Below, piece by piece: positions 17,572 through 26,274 of a DNA stretch of 64,000 nt (position 1 is its first letter; each line of letters begins with the position of its first letter). Location: NCBI RefSeq assembly GCF_006716645.1, contig NZ_VFPL01000001.1, positions 186,001-250,000 on the forward strand. The letters run 5' to 3'. The notes under the pieces were generated by a model. That model was not told the DNA's origin and searched no databases. It saw nothing but the letters and a program-made list of their open reading frames with translations. This stretch comes from Arcticibacter tournemirensis. GTDB lineage: Bacteria; Bacteroidota; Bacteroidia; Sphingobacteriales; Sphingobacteriaceae. A program made the position numbers and the translations under genes.

Positions 17572-17592
17572 AAGCCCGCCTACGCCGGGCTT
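17572..17592 (+). terminator. Terminator after Rpn copy 3
   Basis: AAGCCCG and CGGGCTT form a stem over a 7-nt loop followed by TGTTGCTCTT. It is a copy of the hairpin at 13367-13387. Confidence 0.65.
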
Positions 17593-17731
17593 TGTTGCTC
17601 TTAAGCCTAGACTCGCGCTTTGCAGAATGAGAAAGGAGCAAAATCTACATGGGTAAATAGTAAAAACCTTCCGGTATTGCAAATCGCAATCTCATCTCCT
17701 ACATTTACATAAACCTTCACGCAATCCCCAA

Positions 17732-18940
17732 ATGAAAAAAATACCATTCCTGCTGTTACTTTTCCCGGCATTATCCAGTTACAGCGTCGCTTACGCCCAG
17801 CAAACCGAAGGCAAACAGAATCAATTGTCAGGGAAGGTACATATAAGGATTGATGTTTCTCATATGCAGGATACATCCGGAAAATTTATGCTTATGATTG
17901 GAGGATCGGTGTTCTATCCATATATCCAAGGCAATATGCTTCTTGTTGACAAAGATCTGGAAGAGCCTAGAAGAAGCTTTTTAGCCTTTTTTCCCAAAAA
18001 GAAAATGAAGGAAAATCCGGGTAAGCCGCTTAATGAAATTGCCGCTGAGGTTTCAGACTATTTCAATTTTTTGGCTGTTCCAGGTACAAACAAAATTATT
18101 GTACAGGAGTCGGTGGCAGGCAGTGAGATTGCCGGGGGAACATGGGCACAAAAAGACTACTTCGCGTTGCTTAAGCTGAAAAACAATTTTGAAGTTCGGA
18201 TAAAAGAAGAGTATGCGCCGTTGCTTAGCGAAATAAAGAACGAAAAGAAACCTTCCGTTAAAGATTCGCTCCTGTCGCTCTTTTATAGCTATGCCCGAAG
18301 AGGATTTCCTAAATATTACCGCGATACGATTCTTGGCTTTGTGAGGGACAACCCAGATTCGCCGGCCTCGCTCGTTGAACTGGAAGAATATTCGCATGAA
18401 GAAAACAAAGATCTAAAGCTATTCTCTTTTTTGTACAATAACCTCTCAGATAGGATGAAGGCACTGCCAACCGCAAAACGCATTTATGCCACGGTCGATG
18501 CCGAAACCTTTGCAGCCGATTCTCTTCTGGGCAAAATGGCACCGAACTTTAGTCAGAACAATCCAGCGGGCAAAACCGTTTCCCTAAGCGATTTTAAAGG
18601 CTATGTAACCCTGCTGGAATTCTGGGCAAGCTGGTGCGGCCCCTGCCGGGCATCCAACCCGGCTCTGGTGAAAATTTTTAATAAGTATAGCAATAAGGGT
18701 TTCAAAATCCTGGGAGTGTCTCTCGATGACAAGCGAGACCATTGGTTAAAGGCCATAAAAGACGACCATCTTACCTGGGAACATACGTCCGACCTTAAAT
18801 TTTTTAATAATTCTGTTGCCGTTTTATATCACATTAACAGTATCCCATCAAATTATCTAATTGATAGTTCCGGTAAGATTGTAGCCTGTAATCTCGATGA
18901 AAAGCGCCTCACAGAACAATTGGAAAAACTGCTGAATTGA
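17732..18940 (+). CDS. TlpA-like thiol-disulfide oxidoreductase (DUF4369-type N-terminus)
   Basis: The 402-aa protein has a signal peptide (to SYSVAYAQ), a beta-rich N-terminal region of the kind seen in Bacteroidota TlpA proteins, a helical middle, and a C-terminal thioredoxin fold from about residue 265. The active site is WASWCGPCRASNP. The cis-Pro segment is SIPSNYLID. It would work in the periplasm or at the membrane in reducing or shuffling disulfides. It follows a copy of the leader repeat (TCCTACATTTACATAAACC just before the start) and precedes a lipoprotein gene by 15 bp. Confidence 0.88.
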   Translation: MKKIPFLLLLFPALSSYSVAYAQQTEGKQNQLSGKVHIRIDVSHMQDTSGKFMLMIGGSVFYPYIQGNMLLVDKDLEEPRRSFLAFFPKKKMKENPGKPLNEIAAEVSDYFNFLAVPGTNKIIVQESVAGSEIAGGTWAQKDYFALLKLKNNFEVRIKEEYAPLLSEIKNEKKPSVKDSLLSLFYSYARRGFPKYYRDTILGFVRDNPDSPASLVELEEYSHEENKDLKLFSFLYNNLSDRMKALPTAKRIYATVDAETFAADSLLGKMAPNFSQNNPAGKTVSLSDFKGYVTLLEFWASWCGPCRASNPALVKIFNKYSNKGFKILGVSLDDKRDHWLKAIKDDHLTWEHTSDLKFFNNSVAVLYHINSIPSNYLIDSSGKIVACNLDEKRLTEQLEKLLN

Positions 18941-18955
18941 TTCAAGCCTTCGCCC

Positions 18956-19459
18956 ATGAGAACAATTATCATCTTATCTGTGCTTTTAATAAGCAGGTGC
19001 GGTCATTCTGATCAACGATTACAAATAGAGAACACTACGTCGAAAGGCGTTTACTACATTTATTCAAAGGGTTATGTATTGAATAATATTGAGCGGGTAG
19101 ATCGGTTTGTAGACGCCAGAAGTAGAATGGGCGATACTTCTTATGTTAACTATTTACCTCCCAAATCTATAACCCGAATCATTGTAGATTCTCCATGGGA
19201 GGGGTATGTAGAAAGCACTCCTGGCGAGCGCATCAATTTCTTCTTTTTTTCGGCAGACACTTTGAGTCGATATACCTGGGAGGAAATTATGGAGGGCCGC
19301 CGTTATTCTAATATGCTTTCGTATAAGATTAGCGATCTAGAGCGAATGAATTGGCTGATAACCTATCCTGCGGAGAATTATAAAGTTCCTTCTGGTCGAG
19401 TTTTGTTTAACAACAAAACTCTTCTCAAGATGCTTAACGTTGATTCTACTTTTAGATAG
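18956..19459 (+). CDS. Lipoprotein of unknown function, paralogue of 22120-22606
   Basis: A short lipoprotein-like leader (MRTIIILSVLLISRCGHSD, lipobox LISRC) opens the protein. The body reads LQIENTTSKGVYYIYS, RINFFFFSADTLSRYTWEEI and MNWLITYPAENYKVPSG. The same blocks, in the same order, occur in the frameshifted gene at 22120-22606. The family is unknown to me. It lies 15 bp after the TlpA-like gene, so they probably share a transcript. Confidence 0.65.
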   Translation: MRTIIILSVLLISRCGHSDQRLQIENTTSKGVYYIYSKGYVLNNIERVDRFVDARSRMGDTSYVNYLPPKSITRIIVDSPWEGYVESTPGERINFFFFSADTLSRYTWEEIMEGRRYSNMLSYKISDLERMNWLITYPAENYKVPSGRVLFNNKTLLKMLNVDSTFR

Positions 19460-19521
19460 AGGCTTAGTGGAGAAAGCGTGCACCAAAAGGAACTGAGGAC
19501 TACAAAGAAAAGCTCCTCCTG

Positions 19522-19788
19522 GTGCACCTTATATCTGAATATGAAAAAATAGAATGGGATCTTCCTGAAGTTGATCATAAAAGCTATGAATTGAGCAAGC
19601 CTATTGAAGTACAGGTCTGGTCGGATAAAATTGAAGTCATGAGCTACCCCGGCCCTGTACCGCCCGTGGATGCACCGGATTTCCGACTTTTAAATTCGAA
19701 TCAACAACTCAAACACCTATGCCAATGCCGGATATCCGTATGGTTAAGTTTCCGCCACCGACTAAAAAACATTCGAAATAGCAGTTAA
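19522..19788 (+). pseudogene. Fragment of an AlbA/HATPase_c_4-type ATP-binding protein
   Basis: The readable part, EWDLPEVDHKSYEL then SKPIEVQVWSDKIEVMSYPGPVPPV, closely follows the conserved core of AlbA_2/RecG-C-terminal-like proteins ('ALxNAxxHKSYExxxPIEIxxxPDRIEIxSYPGP'). Part of the helix before HKSYE is deleted, and after PPVDAPDF the frame loses similarity. It is a remnant of a larger regulator or ATPase. Nothing intact lies between 19460 and 19974. Confidence 0.6.
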
Positions 19789-19918
19789 TTGGCATAAAGT
19801 CAACTATCCACCCGCGTGGCAGGGGTAGATGTGCGCAGACAAATAATACAATGCATAGAAGCTAACGGAACATCCTATATAAAACACATGCTTATTTTCG
19901 TCGACTGAAATGGGGGAA

Positions 19919-19953
19919 TCCGTAACTCCTTCTCCTGTGCCTTTGTATCTTTG
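19919..19953 (+). promoter_or_regulatory. Repeated promoter module, degraded copy
   Basis: Only the right half of the palindrome (ATCCGTAA) is left; TATCTTTG at 19946-19953 and CCCTATAGACCCAATAA after it match the copies at 15575, 24418 and 26881. It precedes the truncated YbjQ copy, as the intact module at 24381 precedes the intact ybjQ-like gene. Confidence 0.55.
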
Positions 19954-19974
19954 CCCTATAGACCCAATAACACA

Positions 19975-20049
19975 ACTGACACTCTCGAAGGCTGGGAGAT
20001 CAACGAGTATTTTCCTCCGGTTTCCTCTAATGTGCTGCAATTGCTCTGA
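19975..20049 (+). pseudogene. Truncated copy of the YbjQ-like gene
   Basis: The 75 bases from AACTGACACTCTCGAAGG to CTCTAATGTG match the first codons of the YbjQ-like gene at 24459 (DTLEGWEINEYFPPVSSNV). The start codon has been lost, and the frame ends soon after at TGCAATTGCTCTGA. Confidence 0.75.
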
Positions 20050-20100
20050 TGAACATTATAATATACTCGTCATTAGCTATATTTAATAAATTTGATTCAT

Positions 20101-20310
20101 GTCCACTTATATTGATGAGATTAAGCAAATACTGGCTTCCGCCCGGCAAAATGCCTATACCGCAGTAAATAAGGCTATGGTCGAGGCCTAATGATTAATT
20201 GGGAAGCGTATTGTAGAGGAGGAACAGCATGGAGCAGATCGTGCCGTTTACGGAGAAAGGATTTTAAAGCAAAACTTTCGCCAGTTCTATTTAACATATC
20301 GATATGATAA
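20101..20310 (+). pseudogene. N-terminal fragment of a DUF1016 (YhcG-like PDDEXK) nuclease gene
   Basis: An ATG at 20101 starts MSTYIDEIKQILASARQNAY, then TAVNKAMVEA followed by two stops (TAA TGA). In frame after them, LIGKRIVEEEQHGADRAVYG and QNFRQFYLTY continue the conserved DUF1016 N-terminus. The same family is present, also broken, at 24909-25933. The IS1182 element begins right after it, and no downstream part of this copy is found on the other side. Confidence 0.75.
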
Positions 20311-20316
20311 GAAAGA

Positions 20317-22080
20317 GGGTGTCCAAAAAGTAAGGACACCCTTTTTTGTTTTCCCATTAATTCGTAAATTAATGGTGCTAATGAAAACAAGATCAAATGT
20401 ACATTTTAAGGCGTTAACCTCGCAGCAGGTTGTGCTTTTTCCCTCGAACATAGGGGATCGGATTCCATCAGATCATCCTGTCCGTATTGTTAACCAAGTT
20501 GTTGAATCACTTAATATCGATGATATTCTTTCAGGATATAAAGGCGGCGGTACCAGCAGCTTTCATCCCAGAATGCTAATTAAAGTACTTTTCTACAGTT
20601 ACTTCTGTAATATTTATTCTTGTCGAAAGATGGCTCAGGCCCTGCAGGAAAATATCCACTTCATGTGGCTATCAGGCAACAGTACCCCTGATTTCCGCAC
20701 TATTAACGATTTTCGTGGTAAGCGGTTAAAGGATAAGATCCAGCATCTGTTTGCAGAACTGGTCCGTTTGATGGCTGATCTTGGCTATGTCAGTCTTGAT
20801 ATCCAGTATGTGGACGGCACCAAGCTGGAATCGGCTTCGAACCGGTATACCTTTGTATGGAAAGGCTCTACAGAGAAGAATAAAGCAAAGCTGGAAGAAA
20901 AAATAACCGGAGTACTTGGGGATATAGATAGGTCTATAAAGCATGATAAAGCGGAACTGGCCTCACCGGAAAAGCCAGGCGTTCCTGTAAGTTCAACGGA
21001 ACTTAAGAACAGGATAGATGAACTGAACGGTCGTTTGGCAGAGCTGAACAAGCAACAAAAAAAAGAGGTTAAGAAGCTTGAAAAAGATGCACTTCCCCGA
21101 CTTGAGAAATATGAAGCGCAACTGGAAACTTTAGGCACACGCAACAGCTACAGCAAGACCGATCAGGATGCTACTTTCATGCGGATGAAGGAAGACCATA
21201 TGAAAAACGGCCAGCTTAAACCGGCTTATAATACCCAGATTAGTACCGAGAATCAGTTTATTACCAACTTTTCCATTCACCAGCGTGCCGGAGATACTGC
21301 CACTTTGACCCTCCACCTGGAGCAGTTCAAAGCACATTACAATAAACAATCAAAGAAAGTAGTGGCAGACTCAGGGTATGGAAGCGAGCAGAACTACCAG
21401 TGGATGGAGGATAATGATATTGAGGCTTTTATCAAGTACAATTACTTTCATAAAGAACAAAAACGCAGCTTTAAAAAGAATATATATCATGCCTCAAACC
21501 TGCCCTACGATGTGCAAGGGGATTACTTTATATGTCCGGCAGGCAAACGTATGATCAAAATGGAGGAATCTGAGCGCATCTCAGAGCTGGGGTATAAATC
21601 TAAGGTGAGCTGTTACAAAACAGAGAGCTGCCAGGGCTGTCCGCTCAGGAAAATGTGTTATAAAGGCGATGAAGACCGTAAAATTGAGGTCAACCATGCC
21701 TTAAGGGCCTTTAAGGAGAAAGTGAAGCAAAAGCTGTTAAGTGAAGAAGGTGTTAGGCTCAGAAAGAACAGAGCGATAGAACCAGAAGCTGTATTTGGTC
21801 AACTAAAAAGCAATAACAGGTTCAATCGATTCAGACTACGTACACTCCCTAAAGTAAATATCGAGTTCGGACTGGCCGCCATAGCACATAACTTAAGGAA
21901 AATGGCAGCAAAAGCTGCTTAAAAAGCCTAAATTGACGCGATTCATCATGATAACACAATGTCTATACGATCTAATGCAGCAATTAACTGCATTAAACAT
22001 AAAGTGAAAAGCTATTTCATAAGAATCTGAAAAACTCCTACTCTCTTGTAAAAGGAAAGAGGGTGCCTTTTTGGACACCC
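20317..22080 (+). mobile_element. IS1182 family insertion sequence
   Basis: The element carries one transposase gene and terminal inverted repeats: GGGTGTCCAAAAAG at 20317-20330 and CTTTTTGGACACCC at 22067-22080. The left end can also fold back on itself (GGGTGTCC with GGACACCC, 20317-20341), and the right end has a similar imperfect hairpin. The left flank contains the palindrome CATATCGATATG (20295-20306). I see no clear direct target duplication. Confidence 0.85.
20372..21922 (+). CDS. IS1182 family transposase
   Basis: This 516-aa DDE transposase has the IS1182 layout: an N-terminal DUF772-like domain (HPRMLIKVLFYSYFCNIYSCRKMAQAL) with the FRGKRL region, then YVDGTKLES (first Asp), VVADSGYGSEQN (second Asp) and RAIEPEAVFGQLKSN (Glu). 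A cysteine-rich patch (CQGCPLRKMC) precedes the last motif, as in other members. The frame is intact and the element has both ends, so it may still be active. An in-frame ATG at 20381 is an alternative start. Confidence 0.93.
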   Translation: MVLMKTRSNVHFKALTSQQVVLFPSNIGDRIPSDHPVRIVNQVVESLNIDDILSGYKGGGTSSFHPRMLIKVLFYSYFCNIYSCRKMAQALQENIHFMWLSGNSTPDFRTINDFRGKRLKDKIQHLFAELVRLMADLGYVSLDIQYVDGTKLESASNRYTFVWKGSTEKNKAKLEEKITGVLGDIDRSIKHDKAELASPEKPGVPVSSTELKNRIDELNGRLAELNKQQKKEVKKLEKDALPRLEKYEAQLETLGTRNSYSKTDQDATFMRMKEDHMKNGQLKPAYNTQISTENQFITNFSIHQRAGDTATLTLHLEQFKAHYNKQSKKVVADSGYGSEQNYQWMEDNDIEAFIKYNYFHKEQKRSFKKNIYHASNLPYDVQGDYFICPAGKRMIKMEESERISELGYKSKVSCYKTESCQGCPLRKMCYKGDEDRKIEVNHALRAFKEKVKQKLLSEEGVRLRKNRAIEPEAVFGQLKSNNRFNRFRLRTLPKVNIEFGLAAIAHNLRKMAAKAA

Positions 22081-22119
22081 CCAATTGACATGGAGCCATA
22101 ATCGAAAGGTTAATTAATT

Positions 22120-22606
22120 ATGGGTTTTAAAAATAAAAGGTTACGGAGGTTATCAATATTTATTCTTTTTTTTATGTCATGCGATCCCGCAGATAACCGG
22201 TTAAACATCAAGAATACTTCAAATTATCCAATATACTATACTTATTCGGCTGAAAATAAACTAAATGAGAATGAGATAAGAATTGGTATTAATATTGACT
22301 TGAATGACCCTACTGCGAAAACACCAGATAACTTCTATCTCATTTCACCTAAAAGTACTGCAAATGCAGCTTTGACCAGTGCAAAATGGGAGTCAATAGC
22401 GAATAAGTCGGAAGAAGGAAAGGTGTATTTCTTTTTTTTCTTAAAGGATACATTAATTCAATATAGCTGGGAAGAAATTGTTAAAGGAAATAAATACGCA
22501 GGTAAAGCCTTCTATTCAGGACCTAAAAAACATGAATTGGGAAATAATTTATCCTGTTGAAAACTATAGGGCTCCGACAAAAAAATCACATCTAGAAGAA
22601 AGATGA
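22120..22606 (+). pseudogene. Lipoprotein gene with a frameshift, paralogue of 18956-19459
   Basis: From ATG 22120 the frame has a lipoprotein leader (IFILFFMSCDPAD) and then the blocks LNIKNTSNYPIYYTYS and YFFFFLKDTLIQYSWEEIV, shared with the protein at 18956. Near 22515-22520 the match moves to the next frame: from 22520 it reads DLKNMNWEIIYPVENYRAPT and ends in TGA at 22604-22606, against DLERMNWLITYPAENYKVPS in the intact paralogue. A single-base shift therefore truncates the product. It may be a real mutation or a sequencing error. Confidence 0.75.
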
Positions 22607-22636
22607 AAGATACCATAAGAAATCAAGATTAGAGTA

Positions 22637-23059
22637 ATGAAAAAGATACTTTTAGTATTAGGCATTCTCACTACACTCATTGTGTTGATTATGATATACA
22701 TTAACGAAAATATAACCTCTCCTAAAAGTAGATTGAAACAGCAATTTAACCTGGAACTAAAGGATGGCCAGTTTTCAATAGCAAATGAACGAGAGCAATG
22801 GTCTCCTAATGGCGATGGGTTTTACTACGTTGAAATTAATCTAATAAACGATTTCAGCATTATTAAAGAAATACAATCCAAATTTAAGTCACTACCAGTC
22901 AAAGAAGATTTTCCAGGTAATTCTGTCATCGGAAATGTCAATAATTTTCAAGATGGCTATTATAGTATAGGAACAATTGAATCTGACCCAACAACTTTTA
23001 AAATTGCCCTCTATGATTCAAAGAAAAAGAAAATAATACTCTACTATGAAATTTTGTAA
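22637..23059 (+). CDS. Single-pass membrane or secreted protein of unknown function (140 aa)
   Basis: An N-terminal hydrophobic helix (KILLVLGILTTLIVLIMIYI) without an obvious cleavage site suggests a membrane anchor. The remainder is a small alpha/beta domain with DGYYSIGTIESDPTTFKIALYD. I do not recognise it. The next gene overlaps its end by 14 bp, so the two are probably translated from the same message. Confidence 0.55.
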   Translation: MKKILLVLGILTTLIVLIMIYINENITSPKSRLKQQFNLELKDGQFSIANEREQWSPNGDGFYYVEINLINDFSIIKEIQSKFKSLPVKEDFPGNSVIGNVNNFQDGYYSIGTIESDPTTFKIALYDSKKKKIILYYEIL

Positions 23060-23483
23060 CAATTATTCACGGATTTTGATACAATTGTCTGTTTTAATTT
23101 ATGTTTCTGGTTGTATGACTTACAAACCTTTAATGAACAATAACATAAAAAAAGTTTATGTCCTTTTTAAAGATACTTCTTGGAATCACTACGAGGGCTA
23201 CAAATTGCACGATGGCGCTACAGTTAAGTGGGATAAAAAGTATGATCATGTTAAAAAAACATTAAATGACTACAAGGATAAAATACAAGAATTACCACAG
23301 GAAAGCTCCAATTACATGCAGCATTTTCTTTTGAACAAAAAGGCAGTAAAATACACCCCTATCAAGACAGTGCCTCTAAAAGAGTTCGGATTTCTAGAGA
23401 CAAATTCAAATGATCTCACTTTTTACGGAATTATAGGCGATTCTGTGTTAATTGATCTAAGTAGAGGCCGTATCTATTACTAA
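23046..23483 (+). CDS. Probable lipoprotein of unknown function (145 aa)
   Basis: The N-terminus RILIQLSVLIYVSGCMTYKP has a lipobox-like VSGC, so the mature protein is likely anchored by lipid. The body is lysine-rich and polar with no recognised domain. It overlaps the preceding gene by 14 bp. It lies directly before the truncated porV fragment, still within the decayed region, so its expression is uncertain. Confidence 0.55.
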   Translation: MKFCNNYSRILIQLSVLIYVSGCMTYKPLMNNNIKKVYVLFKDTSWNHYEGYKLHDGATVKWDKKYDHVKKTLNDYKDKIQELPQESSNYMQHFLLNKKAVKYTPIKTVPLKEFGFLETNSNDLTFYGIIGDSVLIDLSRGRIYY

Positions 23484-23499
23484 TTAATCAAACGTCGTC

Positions 23500-23877
23500 A
23501 TGAATATAAGTTATATCTGCGTTAGGTCAACTCTATTATTGTTGTTAACTTTACTTTTTACGACTGTGTCTGCCCAATCACTCAACAATACCCAACTTGA
23601 CGGCAGCAGACAAAATAGCCTCCAGACCGCCGTTCCCTTCCTGCGGATTACTCCCCATTCCCGGTCAGGCGGCATGGGAAACGCAGGAGTAGCTGTTGAA
23701 GGCGATGCCAATGCTTCGGCGATCAATGTCGCTTCGCTGGCTTTTCTTCCGTTTAACACCGGCGGCGTGGCTGTTTCTTATAGTCCCTGGTTAAAGGAAC
23801 TGGCTTCCGATATGAGCCTGTCTTATCTTAGCGGTTATTACCGGCTGGATGAGCGCAACACCATAACGGTTGTATAA
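23500..23877 (+). pseudogene. Truncated porV-like gene (type IX secretion outer-membrane protein)
   Basis: The 125-aa frame starts with a signal peptide and continues QTAVPFLRITPHSRSGGMGN, then AGVAVEGDANASAINVASLAF. This is the start of PorV/PorQ-type beta-barrels of the type IX secretion system. Family members are about 350-400 residues, so two thirds are missing; after DERNTITVV comes a stop and then the ASCH gene remnant. It cannot form a barrel. A complete porV probably exists elsewhere in the genome. Confidence 0.75.
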
Positions 23878-23891
23878 TATTCGAGAACGTG

Positions 23892-24263
23892 ATGAAAGTA
23901 CTGTTATCCATAAAGCCAGAATACGCCTTTAAAATTTTTGAAGGATAAAAGAAATTCGAATTCAGGAAGACCATTTTTAGAAACCCTAACATTAAAACGG
24001 TGGTGGTTTATGCATCCTCCCCTGTACAGAAAGTAATCGGAGAGTTTGAGATAGATAGCATACTTAGTAGCAGTCCTGAAATGCTATGGGAAGAAACCCG
24101 GGATTTCTCAGGGATATCAGAGTCGTTCTTCTTTGAATATTTCGCCAATAAAGAGGTAGGTCATGCAATTAAAATTAAGAATACGCTTATGTACGACAAA
24201 CCGAAATCAATAAAGGATGATTTTAATGTAGCCCCGCCTCAGTCATTTGCTTATTTGCGTTAA
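23892..24263 (+). pseudogene. ASCH/PUA-like domain gene with an in-frame stop
   Basis: The frame from ATG 23892 reads MKVLLSIKPEYAFKIFEG, then TAA at 23946-23948, then KKFEFRKTIFRNPNIKTVVVY and on to a normal end at QSFAYLR. The lysine- and arginine-rich strand after the stop and the VIGEF strand are typical of small ASCH/PUA-like RNA- or nucleotide-binding proteins. Apart from the one stop codon the gene is whole. Its first codons are repeated at about 15826. Confidence 0.7.
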
Positions 24264-24380
24264 TATGTAGTATGTCGAAATAGATAATGTATAATGGACG
24301 CCACAGAGATAAAAATAGCTCATTTAGTTAAAGTCCTAACCAATAAAGAGTGGCTTGATTGATATCCACCAGCCCCTCCC

Positions 24381-24425
24381 TTACGGAAACCCGTAACCTC
24401 CCTTTCCTGTACCTTTGTATCTTTG
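24381..24425 (+). promoter_or_regulatory. Repeated promoter module upstream of the YbjQ-like gene
   Basis: TTACGGAAACCCGTAA (24381-24396, one mismatch) lies 21 nt before TATCTTTG (24418-24425), which fits the Bacteroidota -7 box. Transcription would start about 27 nt before the gene's ATG at 24459. This is the only copy in front of an intact gene. Confidence 0.7.
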
Positions 24426-24458
24426 CCCTATAGAACCAATAAATAACCTCAATCTTCA

Positions 24459-24818
24459 ATGAACAGAATCATCACCACCACTACCGACACCCTCGAAGGC
24501 TGGGAGATCAATGAGTATTTTCCTCCGGTTTCCTCTAATGTGGTTGTCGGGACAAACATTTTTAGCGATATCACCGCTTCCCTTACCGATTTCTTTGGAG
24601 GGCGCTCAGGCACCTACGAAAAGAAACTGCAGCAGCTGTATAGTCAGGCCATTTCGGCAATAGAAAGTAAGGCGAAAGCTGTGTCTGCCAATGCCATTGT
24701 AAGGCTAAAGGTCGATATCGATGAGGTAAGCGGTAAGAACAGCCAGATGTTTATGATCACTGCTTACGGAACAACGATTAAAGTCGCCCGGCTGAAACCC
24801 AATGTTCCCGAGTCGTAA
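24459..24818 (+). CDS. YbjQ family (heavy-metal-binding domain) protein
   Basis: The 119-aa protein has the YbjQ/UPF0145 signatures: a start TTDTLEGWEINEYFPPVSSNVVVGTNIFSDI, a middle SGTYEKKLQQLYSQAISAIESKAKAVSANAIV, and an end strand MFMITAYGTTIKV. The family is built from a pentamer-forming alpha/beta fold with unknown function and a name based on similarity to metal-binding domains. It is complete and has the promoter module in front. A truncated copy lies at 19975. Confidence 0.88.
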   Translation: MNRIITTTTDTLEGWEINEYFPPVSSNVVVGTNIFSDITASLTDFFGGRSGTYEKKLQQLYSQAISAIESKAKAVSANAIVRLKVDIDEVSGKNSQMFMITAYGTTIKVARLKPNVPES

Positions 24819-24908
24819 TAGACACAGAACTCCGTTATTGACTGAGCTTATATCATGCAAAAGGTTATAGTTAAAAAAGTATTTTTGTTGATCCTTTAAA
24901 TATTAATG

Positions 24909-25933
24909 ATGGCAAATATTTCTTCAAGCAATTTGCTCCAAAAGATATCAACGCTACTTAATGACGCCCGGCGAAGAGCAGTCCAGTCAGTTAATCAAAC
25001 AATGGTCCTGACCTACTTTGAAATTGGACGGATGATTGTAGAAGAGGAACAAAATGGACAAGAGAGGGCCGATTATGGAACACAGCTTATAAAAACTCTT
25101 TCCAAAAAGCTAACGATCGATTTTGGAAAGGGCTTTTCCCAGGAACCTTGAACAGATGAGGCAACTTTACCTTGTATACTCAAAAGCGCAAACGCTGTCT
25201 GCGGAATCTGAAAAAGAACATGCAATGTCTGATCGATTCAAGTTAAGCTGGTCCCATTATCTAAAACTAATGAGAATCGACGATGAATACGAGCGAAGAT
25301 TTTATGAGATAGAGTCCTTGAAGAACAATTGGAGTCTACGCGAACTCAACAGGCAGTACGACTCAGCGTTGTTTACACGTCTTACGTTGAGCAAAGACAA
25401 AAACCAGGTTCTGAAACTTGCGGAGAAAGGCAGGTTGTGGAAAAGCCCCAAGATGCAATTAAGGACCCTTACGTTCTGGAATTTCTCGGATTACCTGAAA
25501 AGTCTTTCTATTCTGAAAGCGAGTTGGAGCAGAGGCTGATTGACAAACTGGAACATTTTCTTTTGGAACTGGGCACGGGTTTTACATTTGTAGCAAGACA
25601 AAACCGGATAAGCTTTGATGATAAGCACTTTAGGATAAATCTGTTTTCTATAATAGGGTCTTGAGGTGCTTTGTGCTCATCGATTTGAAAGTTGGAGAAC
25701 TGAAACACCAGGATATTGGTCAAATGCAGATGTATGTCAATTATTATGATCGAAAGGTAAAGCTTGAGGAAGAGAACAAGACCATTGGTATTATACTTTG
25801 TCAAAACAAAAGTGAAGCTGTTGTAGAGTTTACACTTCCGGAAAACAATCAGCAAATTTTTGCAAGTAAATACCTGACCGTGTTGCCAAGCAAAGAGACA
25901 TTGATAAAATTCATTGAGAATGAATCCTATTGA
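24909..25933 (+). pseudogene. DUF1016 (YhcG-like PDDEXK) nuclease gene with three frameshifts
   Basis: Read across frames, the gene gives a whole DUF1016 protein. The N-terminal domain is LLNDARRRAVQSVNQTMVLT...GRMIVEEEQNGQERADYG. The middle is LSWSHYLKLMRIDDEYERRFYE, and the C-terminal PD-(D/E)xK part is CFVLIDLKVGELKHQDIGQM...YYDRKVKL. Frame changes fall near 25135, 25440 and 25640; at the last, one G seems lost from CTGGTTTTC. Family members act as nucleases linked to restriction and recombination systems. This copy is dead unless the shifts are assembly errors. Confidence 0.85.
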
Positions 25934-26274
25934 GCCCGCGATTTAAGGATATGATCCGGGTTCCTGTTCTGCATGCTGTAAAAATACGATAGTCATTTAA
26001 TTTTTTTCTATGGGTTCCATTTTCTTTTGATATAGACACAAAGGAATTAACCGGGGGCAGTTACTACCGGTATAACAGGGACACAAAGAAAAGGCCCTGG
26101 TGGAAAACAGGGCTTTGAAAGCCCATGAATGACTCACAATCGACGCTTAAAAACTCGTCAAAACAGAAGGAGCGGGTAGCAGCCTGTGTGTCATACGACC
26201 CAAGGATTAGACTGCTGAAATGATCTTAAAAGGAAAGACATTCTATTACATCTAACAAAGTTAAATAGTTTAAT
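25934..26274. other. Gene-free stretch with one hairpin
   Basis: No open frame of interest is present. GCCCTG (26094-26099) and CAGGGC (26108-26113) form a short stem followed by TTTG, which could end a transcript from the DUF1016 remnant. The rest is plain AT-rich DNA. Confidence 0.4.
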
